Under the pieces are notes generated by a model that was given only the letters and a program-made list of their open reading frames with translations, was not told the DNA's origin and ran no database searches. Position numbers and translations under genes: made by a program. From NCBI GenBank assembly GCA_039519185.1, contig CM076854.1, forward strand, positions 148,166,997-148,230,996: DNA of 64,000 nt. Reading direction: 5' to 3'. Position 1 is the stretch's first letter; the number at the start of each line of letters is the position of its first letter. This document shows positions 44,790 to 56,102 of this stretch, one piece after another. The stretch is from Astragalus membranaceus (Eukaryota; Streptophyta; Magnoliopsida; Fabales; Fabaceae).

Positions 44790-45551
44790 GTATCAAGAGA
44801 TGAAGGAATGGGGAAGATGAAGGAATGGGGAAGATGAAAGATGAGTGAATGAAGAAATTCGGAATGGGGAAGATGAATGAATTGGGAAGAAAGGGTCTTA
44901 TTTATAATTCGGTTAAGGGATACATTTCCGGCGGTTTTAAACCATTTCCTGCGGAATCTGTTTGAAATTTAAAATTTTCCCACCAACGGCTAGAAATTTC
45001 CACCGGAATTGGGCAGTTTCCGGCGGAAATTATTTTTTTTACCAAATTTTAAAAAACAACCGGTAATTACACGTTTCCGACGGATTATTTTGAAATTCAA
45101 AATTTGGCCAACGGCTACACGTTTCCGGCGGATTTATCTGTTTCCGGCAGAAATTAATTTGAAATTCGAATTTTCAAAACCGCCGGTAATTACACGTTTC
45201 TGGCGGTTTTTTTTGTCTGTTATTTCCGGCGGTTTTCTCCATGTTTCCGGCGGAAATTTCAAATTTCAAATTTCCCTCCCCTCCAAAAAACCGCAGGTAA
45301 TAGTCGTTACCGTCGATTTTAAGTTTTCTTTTTTTGAAAACCCTTTGCGGCGGAATATTCCGCCAGTAACTCACTCAAAACCGCCGGAAAGATACCGGTG
45401 GAAATTAAACCGCCGGAAAATCCACACATTCCGCCGAAAATCTTTCGTGGGAAAAAATCCGCCACTAACTACTTAAAATCCGTCGGAACCGTATAGACGG
45501 ATTAATTCCGCCGGAAATAAACAGCCGGTAATTCCAGTATTTCTTGTAGTG
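44790..45551. mobile_element. Truncated CACTA-type element
   Basis: The right end reads CCAGTATTTCTTGTAGTG, the inverse of a CACTACAAGAAATACTGG start. The body is packed with TTTCCGGCGG and CCGCCGGAAA words in both directions, as in CACTA subterminal regions. No left CACTA end was found. Near the left border GAAGGAATGGGGAAGATG repeats three or four times (44800-44890). Confidence 0.65.
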
Positions 45552-46379
45552 AATAGGGTGTGAAAATCAATAAATTTCAGCATAGTTGAGTTTTATTGAG
45601 TGGAAAGTTTGATTAAATACTGTTAAAGCCAACATGTTTAGTTGGTGAAAAGTTTGATGCAATAAATGACAGTTACTGGTTACCTCATCAGGTTGCATTT
45701 TGTCTAGTAATTTTCCAATAGGCAATTCGTCGTCCGAGCATCTTGAGATAGAGGCAGTGTTCCACTTTGGGCTAATTTTAAGACGGAACGCTAACGTCAG
45801 TTTAAGCATGTTATCTAATGGTTCAGGATAATATTTGGGATCATCTTCCCCCTCCTGTAAAAGTGGTGACAAATGGTTGTATAATTAATTATTTCCAACC
45901 TACTTATGTGAATGGGTAAAGAAAATCAAAAATAAGTGTATTACATCCATCATTCTCTTCATCAGGTCAGCTGTTGAAACACCCAACAAATGTTGGCAGT
46001 CATTGTCCCAAAATGTGAAATTATACCCCGCACTCATGTGTCTCACTTCGATTTCAACCTTGGACCTGTGAAATCACCATCTGGCGTCATGAATGTATTT
46101 GAAATGGGAAATGAAATAAAGGCATAAATGTGGAGTTAAAATCAACCTAAGAACCGGCACTTCTGTAATAGCACCACAAAAACATTGATGTGGAGGATCT
46201 TCCTTCCATGGTCTAGAGCAAGCACTACATGCATTGATGGTCCAACCTTTTTTGTTAGCTATAAGCTTATATGATGAGAGCACGAGTTCCCTAAGCATGT
46301 GGAAGGAATTCTATAAAGAAAAATATTCAGCTCCAACATTTTAGAAGCCAAAACACATCAATAAGAAGCAATCATGGAA

Positions 46380-46985
46380 TAACTAATATTTCCTATTTTA
46401 TTTTTAATTTTCGTATTTAATTTTAATTAAATAATTTTAGGTGTCTTTTGATCTTTCCTAAGTTAGTTTGTGGGTTTTAAAGGCTTGTAAATTCATTATG
46501 ATGACTAGTGGAGTTTTATTTTTATAATTATGTTTATTTACTAGGTATTGAATAATGTAAATGCACTTATCAATTTATTTGATAAATGCATGATAGTGGA
46601 AATTTATTTAGTTTATTTCAAGAGTCACTTTAGGTTTCCAAAGGTTGTGAGTTTAGCCTATAAATAGGGATCTTTTGTACTACACAAATCAGATTATGAA
46701 TATGAATGAAAATTGAGTTTCCTCCATTTGTGAGAGCTTCCCTTGTGTTCTTGGGTTAAAGAACCAAATTGATCTTATCAAGGCAACTTGTGGCGATCAA
46801 AATCCATGACTTATCACTCACCTTCTCATCTATTTCTTGAGTGTGGCGTCAATATCCTTCTTTTAAGTCTCATCATCAACGCGGTCTTTCCTAGTTTGCC
46901 ATCATTATATGTCGTTCCAACGGTAGTGCAATTTGTTTCCTGTTGGAACGAAATTAAACTACATAAAAAAGAGGAATACTAATTT
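46380..46985. mobile_element. Possible solo LTR in an intron of the RPA-like gene
   Basis: An insertion between exons 5 and 6 with a promoter-like CCTATAAATAGGGAT (46660-46674), then a 5' leader-like stretch ending TTTCCTGTTGGAAC. Size and layout fit a Copia LTR, but the ends and target duplication are unclear. Confidence 0.35.
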
Positions 46986-48078
46986 GGGTATTAAGTGGTG
47001 TAGAGAGATGTAACAGTTACCTGACGAAGTTTTTTTATTTGTGAAATCGTCAATGCCGGAGCCTTATACATGAAGCGATCATACTCCGATAAAACAGATG
47101 ATGGACTCATTTGTGATGAAAGTTGTGTGGATAGTTCAAGTGATTGACTTGGAGTGAGCCTATCAAAAGTGGATTAAAAATATGGTTAGTTAGGTTGATG
47201 GTAAATGCATTAAGATATGTATTACGGAAATAAAAAAAAATTGACGTACCTGCTAAAGAAGTCAATGATTTCCGGAAACTGTTGGTTAAAAATGACTTTG
47301 GTGGAGTAAAAAGTGTTAGCTAACGTCAAAGGATAAATGCCTACATTATTTAAATTGATAAATAACCATTAATACAAAAGGTTGTAGGTCTCTATTCTTA
47401 AAATTAATGAGTGTAAATTGTGTCATACCTTTGGGATCATTGATTCTCATATTTGTCACAATAATGACGAAGGGTTTAGATTGATCGCGGTGACTGTAAG
47501 CATTCTGAAATTGATTTGCATAATCATCCCATAGAGTGCAATGCAGTGTATGCCCTCTGTGATGATAGTAGTTAGCATATATATTTGATAACATTAAGTT
47601 CTATATAAAGAATCCAGAAAGGAGACAACACCTGAGATCTGTCAATGTGAAGAAAGCTTTTTTTTGCGACTCGGTCGGACTGAACAGCAAGTTACATACA
47701 GCCCCAATGACATCTAATAAATATTGGATTAAAAACATCAGACTTAAATGGTACAAAACATATTTAAAATATATGTCAAGTCAGTATTTATAAGTGTAAT
47801 AAATTAGAACTAACCATATAGTGATAGAGTGTCATAATGTTTAGTCAGGATGTCTTCAAAGTCTTTCAAGAGATATTTTGGATGCTGAATCTGTGGGAGA
47901 CGCATCTCTTGCATCGTGGTGGCAGGTGTGAAAACCATTTGGCATCCATAAAGATCATTTCATAATGATCTTGTTGTTGTTTGTTGAAAATAGTCCAAAG
48001 ATCAATGATCTTCACTTCAATTTTCCATAGTTCTTTTTCAGGGTTGACAGCAATAATGTCATCCATTGGTCTTCCCAT

Positions 48079-50740
48079 TTGAATAGGATATCCGCAGTTT
48101 TATTTACGAAGTTACAAAAATGATTATGAACTTGTAGAAAACATAAACTAAGAAAGACAAAGACAACCACTGAAGTGTATTGGTGAATCTATTGGTGAAT
48201 ATCATGAAATAGCATTCAGTGTATTGTCACCACATGTGTTTTATAGTATCAAAACAGAGAAGTATGAGTTGCAAAATCAATTTTCTGTTTTGATTAGAAG
48301 CATTATGATTCCCATATTCTGAATAGAGCATTAACACTTTAATACAAATGGCTAAAATCGCTTAAAAGCTTAAGCTATGGTCTATAAATAAAGGTTTTGT
48401 AGCTTCAAAATTGGGATCAAATAAACACTTACCATTTTAAATAAACACTTACCAACATTAAAATAGTGATCTACAATTACTGATATAGAAAAAAAAACAC
48501 GGATAGATTGGCAACCTAAGTTAAAGTCCATGGCTATTATTAAACTTCAACAACCATTTTCTAAGTTAAATTCCATGCCTATTATAAAAAGTTGAGAGTT
48601 CCAGAACAATAAACTCTAGCAATAATACAAACAATAAGTCTATCTATTCTTCTCACTTCATACCTGTAAGAAATAGTGAGGGTTTTTTTTTGAATATCTC
48701 CTGAAAATTGTGTCTTTGACAAAATCGAAACCTAATAGACAGAAAATAAGAGACAGCAAAGTCAGAGGAAACCACAAAAGTTAGGGTTGGCAGGGCACAA
48801 ACAAATTGCAGCAATAAGTCTATCGGAGTGGCACTAAAAATAGACTTATTGAAACAGGGGATGGCAGCTAAATGTGTCCCTTCTATACCATATTGAAACG
48901 GTGGCACTAAAAATAGCACTAAAATATTATATACATGATATGGTAATCTCTATATATTATAATTGAAAAAATGAAAGTAAACATATTAAAAAACTTTCCA
49001 TTTTATACCAGCTTCTTCACTGATGTTTATCTCCAATGAAGAAAATCATATTTTCCTTGACTATCTATATTGCAATTAGAGATATGAGAAGAATGGCAGA
49101 ACATTACACAACACAAAGTTTCATCACAAAATTCACGAACAAAATAAATGAGAACAACTTAAAGTCTCAGCGAGCTAAAAGAATACCCCATTTATTTTTC
49201 TTACAACCCATTGACATTGGAAGAAGAAGAAGAGATCTAACTTCCGAACCTGCAAATTGCAACTATCAAAATTTGTAAGGGTGAGGAGCTTATAGCGAAA
49301 TTTTCAAAAAGAAAGTCAATGAAGGAATTGTTGGGTTTCATTTCAAAAATCAATAGTTTTAGCGTCCCTAACCAAAATCTAAACACACACAAAACAGAAT
49401 CATAGTCACTTTTAAGAACACAAAGGTGCAAGATGCTTCTCCATTTACCCAAAAATGCACCACCACCACCAGAGAACTAAATGACAGCAGAGTAAATGGT
49501 TAAATGCGGACTAATGGAGAATCCCAAAGAAGAAATCCAGCTAACTTAAATAGAAGACAATGCCATTAAGAGACCACCTGACTTAAATAGAAGACAATGC
49601 CATCAAGAGACCAAGCAAAACTGAATTAAAAAGCTTCCAGAATTAAGCAAATGGAAAAGGAAGCAGATTCAAACGAACATAGACTAAAACGAATAAGATT
49701 AAGCACACATATTGCAAAGGAACCTGAGAAAACGAAAAGAGTGCTACCTTTGTTGTCTCCTTTGCAAGTTCGCAATTGTATTTGACTTCTCGTTTTCTCA
49801 GTTCGCGATTGTACCTGATATTAGCATGATGTATCCAATTCTATTATATTTTACTTTTAAATCAAAAGTCATAAGGCAAAAGCATAATATAGGTGAGAAT
49901 GAGATTTGCTGATATTATAAAAATGATCTAGTTGATTAGTTCTGCAAACAACAAATTAACCCCAGAAGATGAAAATCGGATTTAACTTGATACTGTATAG
50001 ATTAACAACTGAATTTAGTTGAAGACAAACCTAGGAAGCGAGATAGTTAGGGTTTTGTTGAATCTCTTGTCAATGTTGTGTCTTTCACAAAATCGAAACC
50101 TAATAATAGGAAAAAATACATAAGTTAGAGGAAATCTTCAGAGGAAACCACAAAAGCTATGAAAATCCAAAAACGAAAATCAGTTCAAGACAAACATAGG
50201 AAGCAAAATACCCGTTTTGCTAGGATTAGGGTTGGCAGAGTAAGGTTTATGAGGGGTTTCGAAATGGTTGGGGTTCGATTTATGGATTTTTCGTGAAGAA
50301 GAAGAAGAGAAGGTTTGAGAGTGAGAGAATGAAAGAATCGCGAGAGTGAGAAGCAGAGAGGGTTCAGAGTGAGGGAAAGAGCGAGAGGGAGAAGAAGAGA
50401 GGGTTCAGAGTGAGGGACTGAAAAAAGAAAAAGAAAAATAAGAAGAAGAAGGGAGGTTTCAGAGTGAGAAGAAGATAGCGATAGTGAGAAGAAGAGAGGT
50501 TTGAGATTCTGAGAATCAAAGCGAGAGGGAGAGAACAGAGAGAAAAAATCGAAAATTGAAAGTGGGTGTGCATAGAGAGAGACAGTCATAGCGTTGAAGG
50601 AAGAGGGAAAATTTGACATTGGGTGCTGAGTCAAAGTCGATATTGTCCCTAAATAAGCCAAGTGTCAAGTTTGCCAAATGGGTCAATGGATAATATCATA
50701 GGTGGTTTACATGTATCAAACTAGTGTAGACTAGTGTAGA
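48079..50740. repeat. Upstream part of the RPA-bearing element, with internal duplication
   Basis: 48690-48785 and 50060-50155 share GTGTCTTT-ACAAAATCGAAACC and AGAGGAAACCACAAAAG, so a segment is duplicated about 1.37 kb apart. 50310-50545 is purine-rich with a repeated block around GGTTCAGAGTGAGGGA. Open frames here are low-complexity and I call none. Confidence 0.5.
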
Positions 50741-51104
50741 TTACTACTCCACTCGTCTAAAGTTTAAGAAGGAGCATGGGGAATACTCTATTCAACACTC
50801 TTAAATGGTTGTTTGAATTTTATTACCAAAAAAAAATGGTTTGTTTGAATTTGCTCTAGTACAAAAAACTGAAAAAGAGACTTTAACACGAGAAAAAAAA
50901 TAGGAGAAATATATGTTGAATGGATGAGATTTATTACAGTCGGTGAGGATGTACGGTATTTGGCAAAAAATAGTAAGGGTGTGAAAATGGATGGATTGGA
51001 TGGATTTGGATTTGGATTATAATGGATTATAATGGATGAATTTGGATTTGGATTATAATGGATGGATTGAAGGCAATCCATTTATCCATTTATATCTATT
51101 AAAA
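50741..51104. repeat. Short spacer with GGATTTGGATTATAATGGAT repeats
   Basis: 50985-51070 holds direct copies of a unit of 25-30 bp built on GGATTTGGATTATAATGGAT. No gene seen. Confidence 0.6.
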
Positions 51105-51294
51105 GGATTTTTTTAATACCCCCACCACATCACAATATACCCCCATCAAATATGAAAATCTCAAAATACCCCCCATAATTTTGACTCAATCGGATTTACC
51201 TTATAAATAGGTAAATCCGCTTTGAGATTAATCAAAGGCGGATTTACCTAGATCCGATTAAACATAAAAAATCGCATCGGATATACTGATAGAA

Positions 51295-51429
51295 GGGTAA
51301 ATCCGCTTTTGAATTTAACAAAGCGGATGTACCCCCACAACAGGTAGATCCGCTTTGTCTCTTTATCAAGTAGGATCTACCTGTTGTGGAGGTACATCCG
51401 CTTTGTTAAATTCAAAAGCGGATTTACCC
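51295..51429. repeat. 57-bp inverted repeat in the MULE left terminal region
   Basis: Arms 51295-51351 and 51373-51429 are reverse complements with one mismatch and a 21-bp loop. Each arm carries the element's repeated words AAATCCGCTT and AAAGCGGATGTACC. Confidence 0.9.
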
Positions 51430-51503
51430 TTTACCGGGGTAAATCCGACTTGTAAAAAAAAAAATTTTAAAAATTTAATTTTTTTTTACACATTTAATTT
51501 GTT

Positions 51504-51507
<4 letters not shown>

Positions 51508-51563
<56 letters not shown>
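51508..51563. repeat. TA microsatellite
   Basis: About 56 bp of TA inside the MULE, 3' of its gene. Confidence 0.95.
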
Positions 51564-51569
<6 letters not shown>

Positions 51570-51629
51570 GGATAAATAATTACAGAAATGTGGGTACAAT
51601 AATAAATACAAGAAATGTCAATTTAAATC

Positions 51630-54600
51630 GTCGGAATCATGGGCTAAGTCTACAATGGTGGGCGCATCAGTGGGAGGGTGACGGGGCATCTTCAAAGCGG
51701 TAGACTGTCAAAGGGCAAAACGGCCGGTATAAGGATCCAACCATGAAGTAGATTCCTTTGATCAATTATGAAACCACATCAAAGCAACTGGAGGCAACGG
51801 ACAGACAGGCGATATCGAAATATGCACCCAATGGATCCTCGACGTTCAAGATAGATATGATTTTATACTTAGAAGAAGAATAACTACCTCTCAAAGGAAG
51901 ATAAGTAAAATTCATATCCAAAGACAATTGAACTAGGGCCACATTATACTTAGTAGCTATAAAGTATCCCATCTCAGGCAAACTCAACCACTTATCCTCC
52001 TTCTGAAAACCGGGGTATTCAATGGATAACGCTTTTCTAAGCACTGCAAGTCTGTCCTTTCCAAACATTTAAGTATATAGTTGCTCCCTCTCCTTTGTTT
52101 CTTTGAATAAATCTTGCCTAATTATAGGCCAACTATCCTCACCAAGATCGAGACCAACCACTACTGCTCGGAACCCACAATTACCATCCCTTTTAACATC
52201 AATAATTTTTTCTACATAAGAGTGCACGTGATGAGGAACCGACGGTAAATTGAATTTAGTCTCACCCTGATGTGTTAATTTTTTGAAACACTCTGAGATA
52301 GCTTTGAAGACCGCTGTGATGATTTTATACAAGAAGACCACATGCTCCCACCCAGAAGGATCACGCTTGACATCATATAATTTCTGCTTTTTCTTCTTTG
52401 GTGCACCTTTTGTTTTAACTTTAAATGGTGGTGCAACCATTGAAGAAGTGGTAGGGAATGCAAGCTCATTAAGTTGTTTCTTGAGAACAAATCTCTCCTC
52501 AGGAGTCATACGATTATATCTCGCCCAAATCATCTCCATTTGGTAAGAAATATCACATTCAGCAGATTTTTCTTGGGAGAATTTATCATCTATAGAACCC
52601 AAACTCAAGTTTTTCCAATGGTCGTCTACAACATCCAACGGAATAGGAGTACCGGAGACATGGTACACACCTAGCTCACAAGCACAAGGAAGAAGATGTG
52701 TCTTTCTAATAATGCACCCACAGCATGCTTTGTCATATCCAACCCCAGATGTCGCTTTTGAAAACTCTTTAACAATATGATCCAAAGCATTTAAAGACAC
52801 AACACCGCGAAACTTTTTAAACAAATGAGTATTGGAAGTCACTTCAATACGGTTTATGCTTCTTTGAAAAGACCCGATGACTTTATCAAATTGAAGAGTA
52901 AGCATCTCATGCATAGATTTAAAAGACTTAGACAAGTCACCTCTAGAAGTCCTCAAATGTCTCTTCAAAGTCCAATGAGCTGACTCGACTCTTAAATAAT
53001 AACAATAAACACGTGTCAAAAAAATTTAAACTACGATAAAAATACTAAACACGTGTCAAAAAAATTTAAACTACGATAAAAATACTAAACACGTGTCAAA
53101 AAAATTTAAACTACGATAAATATACTAAACACGTGTCAAAAAAATTTAAACTACGATAAAAATACTAAACACGTGTCAAAAAAATTTAAACTACGATAAA
53201 TATACTAAACACGTGTCAAAAAAATTTAAACTACGATAAAAATACTAAACACGTGTCAAAAAAAATTAAGCTACGATAAAAATACTAAACACGTGTCAAA
53301 AAAATTTAAACTACGATAAATATACTAAACACGTGTCAAAAAAATTTAAACTACGATAAATATACTAAACACGTGTCAAAAAAATTTAAACTACGATAAA
53401 AATACCAAACACGTGTCAAAAAAAATTTAAACTACGATAAAAATACTAAACACGTGTCAAAAAAATTTAAACTACGATAAATATACTAAACACGTTTCAA
53501 AAAATATTTAAACTACGATAAAAATACTAAACACGTGTCAAAAAAATTTAAACTACGATAAAAATACTAAACACGTGTCAAAAAAATTTAAACTACGATA
53601 AAAATACCTATTGGTGGTCTGATTCCCGAAGTGTGGGATCTGGTTTGTCCATGCCAAGATAAATCTTTCCTTATGCTTTGTCAACCATGTGTCATGCACA
53701 TACCTAATAAGAGCGGTCCACGTGCAATAATGTTATGCCAAAGAGAGAGTACGTCCTTTTGCCTATCCACGTGCACCAACTCTTTAATCTTCGCTTTCAC
53801 ATTTTTAGTCACGTGCCAAGAACATAACAAATTTGTAGCCGAAGGAAAGACATCAACAATACCGGACATAAGACCAAGATCTCTGTCAGTCAAGAACACC
53901 TGAGGCTGAAGCCCGTGCAAGTCAAATAATTCTTTCAGTTGCTGCAATGCCCAAGTAAAATGAATTTCAAGCTCGTGTGGAATATAGGCAAAAGCAACCG
54001 AGAAAGTTAACTCCGTTGAAGTGACTCCTACAATCTCAAATAGAGGTAGATTGTATTTGTTGGTCTTGTAGGTGGTGTCAAGAATAAGAACCTTTGGAAA
54101 CAACCGGAATAACTTAATAGAAGTGGGATGCCCCCATATGATGTCACTGACCACATCGGAACCCTCAACTTTTCTGCTCCAACATAAATAATTTTGCGAC
54201 TCAATCAATCTCAAAAGCTCCTGAATGTCCGTTCTAGGACCCCTCTTAGAAGACCTATAGGCGTAACGCTGCCTATATATTTGAGGAAGAGAAGTGACGT
54301 TGTCCGGATAATGGTTCTTCAAAGCAGTAAGACAATCTTTCGGGGCAACATTCAGATCAGTGCGCTCATTAACAATAGCTTTCTGCGGCTTAGTTAAACG
54401 ACCAAAAGTTGTCGACCTGACCGGGGTAGTAAGCAACTCATGTGTGTGAAGACCACACCTAGCATTCACACGCCAACCCCCATGACGTATTGTACAAGTA
54501 GCTCTCAATGTAAACGGACAGCTTCTTCTCTTAGACCCGAAAACTCTAGAATCATTAGACCACTTCCCTTGCTTCTCGCAACCAAAAATAATCTTATCTT

Positions 54601-54868
54601 TATAACCCCTTTTACCTCCAGCCTTGTCAGATCTTACAATGATAACCACAACTCCAATACGCCTCCCAACCGCGTTAGCCCACTCTTCAACATCCTGGAA
54701 AAAATCTACAAAATAGAAAAAATAGATAAATGTTGCGTACTTAATTAATTAAATATCTACCAAACTTTGATTAAGAAAATTAGTTTGAAAAATATACCCT
54801 CTCCGTCCAGAATGCCTCTGTAGTGTCTACCACGAAAGGAACAACTTGCGACTCTGTATGCACAATAT
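51630..54868 (-). pseudogene. MULE transposase with SWIM zinc finger and OTU protease domain, broken
   Basis: Exons on the minus strand: 54868-54798, 54695-53608, 52990-about 51630. The N-terminal part resembles a FAR1-type region (ERDVEEWANAVGRRIGVVVI, then a CEKQGKW word). The MULE DDE core follows with LILDTTYKTNKYNLPLFEI and the second Asp in FLTDRDLGLMSGI. After the satellite intron the frame resumes RVESAHWTLKR, then the SWIM Cys/His cluster (CGCIIRKTHLLPCACEL). The OTU part has its nucleophile in DVKRDGNCGFRAV and a candidate His in IHWVHI. Lesions: a frameshift with deletion near 53700, an in-frame TAA at 52069-52071, and a frameshift near 51835. OTU is a deubiquitinase-type fold; its role in transposons is unknown. 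Confidence 0.85.
52991..53607 (-). repeat. 40-bp satellite array filling an intron
   Basis: Fifteen copies of a 40-bp unit, almost all exactly 40 bp (period seen at 53011, 53051, 53091 and so on), each with CACGTG inside AACACGTGTCAAAAAAA. The array lies between a donor (GGTATTTTTATC on the minus strand, 53607) and an acceptor (TTTAAG, 52991-52992) that join TTNR to VESAHW exactly in phase. The donor is part of the last repeat unit itself. Confidence 0.92.
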
Positions 54869-54919
54869 CTGTTTCAAAATAGAACAACAGTTATACAGAA
54901 AATAATTTTAAAAAAAAAA

Positions 54920-55344
54920 AACAAATCGGATTTACGTGCCTCAAACGTAAATCCGCTTTGTATTTTTTACAAATCGGATATACCCCCATCCAGGTAAATC
55001 CGATTCATTAAAAGATATAAGCGGATTTAGGTAAATCCGATTGCGCATCGGATTTAGCTAAATCCGATTTATTAAAATTTCGCTTTCTGTTCTGAATTAA
55101 ATGGTCAAATCGGATTTATCTGTCAGTTTGATAGATCCGATTTGACTTATGCGTGTGACTTAATACGTATTTAAAGCTAATCGGATTTACCTTCCATTTA
55201 GGTAAATCCGTTTACCAGATAAAGTGGTCCCCCACCAGAGAATCTTCCAAAAGTCAATTTTTGTAATTTATGTCAGGGGTATTTTCGGGATTACGGTATT
55301 GAGTGGGGGTAGATGGGAGTCGATGGGGTATAAAAAAAAACCCC
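54920..55344. repeat. MULE right terminal region
   Basis: Five or six AATCGGATTTA words in both orientations over 54920-55215, then a stretch with AGGGGTATTTTCGG and GTGGGGGTAG to the right end. It mirrors 51105-51470 at the left. Confidence 0.7.
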
Positions 55345-56102
55345 TTTCTGTAGTTTGCTTTGGACTTGGTCTAGTGGGCCAGTCTCTTTAGATTGTATTG
55401 GTTTGAGCTTTAATGTAATCAATCAATCTTGACAAAAAAAAATAGTAATCATAGTTTTTTTTCCGCAAAAAAACAACTTTTTCTATCCTCTCAATCTCTC
55501 ACTTTTATTTCTTTGCCAAACAAGGTGTTAAGAAAATCAAGCCAAATCCGTCAAAAGAAAAGGGTTAATAGCCATTTTGGTCCCTAGAAGTGTAACTCGC
55601 TATCAATTTGGTCCCTTTTTCGAGTGAAAATGCAAAAAGGTCCCTCAATGTGTAATCCGTCTGTCACGTTAGTCCCTCCCGTTAATATGTTTCGTTAACT
55701 CCGTCAATGTGACACGTTTATCTCATTTTAGTCCTTGAAAGATGTCACTTACTGTCATTTTAGTCCCTGAAAGATGTCACTTACTGTCATTTTAGTCCAT
55801 TAAGTGACATCTTTCAGAGACTAAAATGAGATAAACGTGCCACATTGACGGAGTTAACGAAACACATTAACGGGAGAGGCTAACGTGACAGACGGGTTAC
55901 ACGTTGAGAGATCTTTTTGAAGTAGGATAAGCAAATCAATACTATATTTCATCGATGCTCTTCATCCGATATTTTCCTGAATATTGCCCATCCACACTTG
56001 ATACCATACCCGAAAACAGCGTCGATTCACCCAAGTCTTCAAAATTGCCCGAATTTGGATCTGAATACTAACTAACCACCGCGCCGTCGTCTGAAACCCT
56101 AG
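55345..56102. mobile_element. Palindromic MITE remnant upstream of PRP18
   Basis: Arms of about 120 bp, 55632-55749 and 55801-55921, are imperfect reverse complements (CGTCTGTCACGTTAG against CTAACGTGACAGACG; CTCCGTCAATGTG against CACATTGACGGAG). The loop has a 32-bp tandem duplication with GAAAGATGTCACTTACTG. The left outer end (from 55563) is not mirrored, so the right end was lost. PRP18 begins 180 bp further on, so its promoter and leader are largely this sequence. Confidence 0.7.

Larger units (their letters stand above)
42744..48078 (-). pseudogene. Replication protein A 70-kDa-subunit-like gene, broken
   Basis: Nine exons on the minus strand: 48078-47815, 47713-47632, 47556-47429, 47340-47250, 47159-47021, 46310-46147, 46065-45945, 45854-45684, 42920-42744 (TAG). 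RPA-type proteins bind single-stranded DNA through OB folds. Exon 1 opens MGRPMDDIIAVNPEKELW with an OB strand KIEVKIIDLW. It then loses frame near 47940 and, compared with the family, some 40 residues; the downstream exons are in phase only after that shift. Exons 2-4 give a DVIGAV, LTDLRGHTLHCTLWDDYA, then GIYPLTLANTFYSTKV series. Exon 6 has the four-Cys zinc ribbon (CSAC...CFC). The last exon is a Ser/Thr/Lys tail. The final intron is 2.76 kb and holds insertions. Confidence 0.82.
42369..50740 (-). mobile_element. Probable Helitron carrying an RPA-like gene
   Basis: On the minus strand the left border reads GCCCGTGCGGATGCGAGTATT then CTAG with T as next host base, a drifted Helitron 3' end. 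A plausible 5' end is TCTACACTAG at 50740, preceded by host A. Inside is a replication protein A-like gene whose stop is only 375 bp from the 3' end; plant Helitrons are known to carry RPA genes there. No Rep/helicase gene is present. The right border is the weaker call. Confidence 0.5.
51105..55344 (-). mobile_element. Mutator-like element with SWIM-OTU transposase gene
   Basis: Borders show inverted ends: GGATTTTTTTAATACCCCC at the left and GGGGTATAAAAAAAAACCCC at the right, each followed inward by repeated ATACCCCC-type and AATCCGCTTTG/GGATTTACC words. I could not find a 9-bp target duplication at these exact positions, so the borders may be off by a few bases. The gene inside runs on the minus strand. 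Confidence 0.72.

Noticed and set aside
45009..45476. 155-codon frame rich in Arg, Lys and Phe
   Set aside because: It is read through the TTTCCGGCGG subterminal repeats of a truncated CACTA element, so it is not a gene.
50185..50661. 158-codon minus-strand frame
   Set aside because: It is Ser/Leu/Phe low-complexity produced by a purine-rich repeat on the other strand; no family resemblance.
53008..53608. Regular 40-bp repeats that look like a CRISPR array
   Set aside because: There are no variable spacers; units follow one another directly, and the setting is a plant transposon intron.
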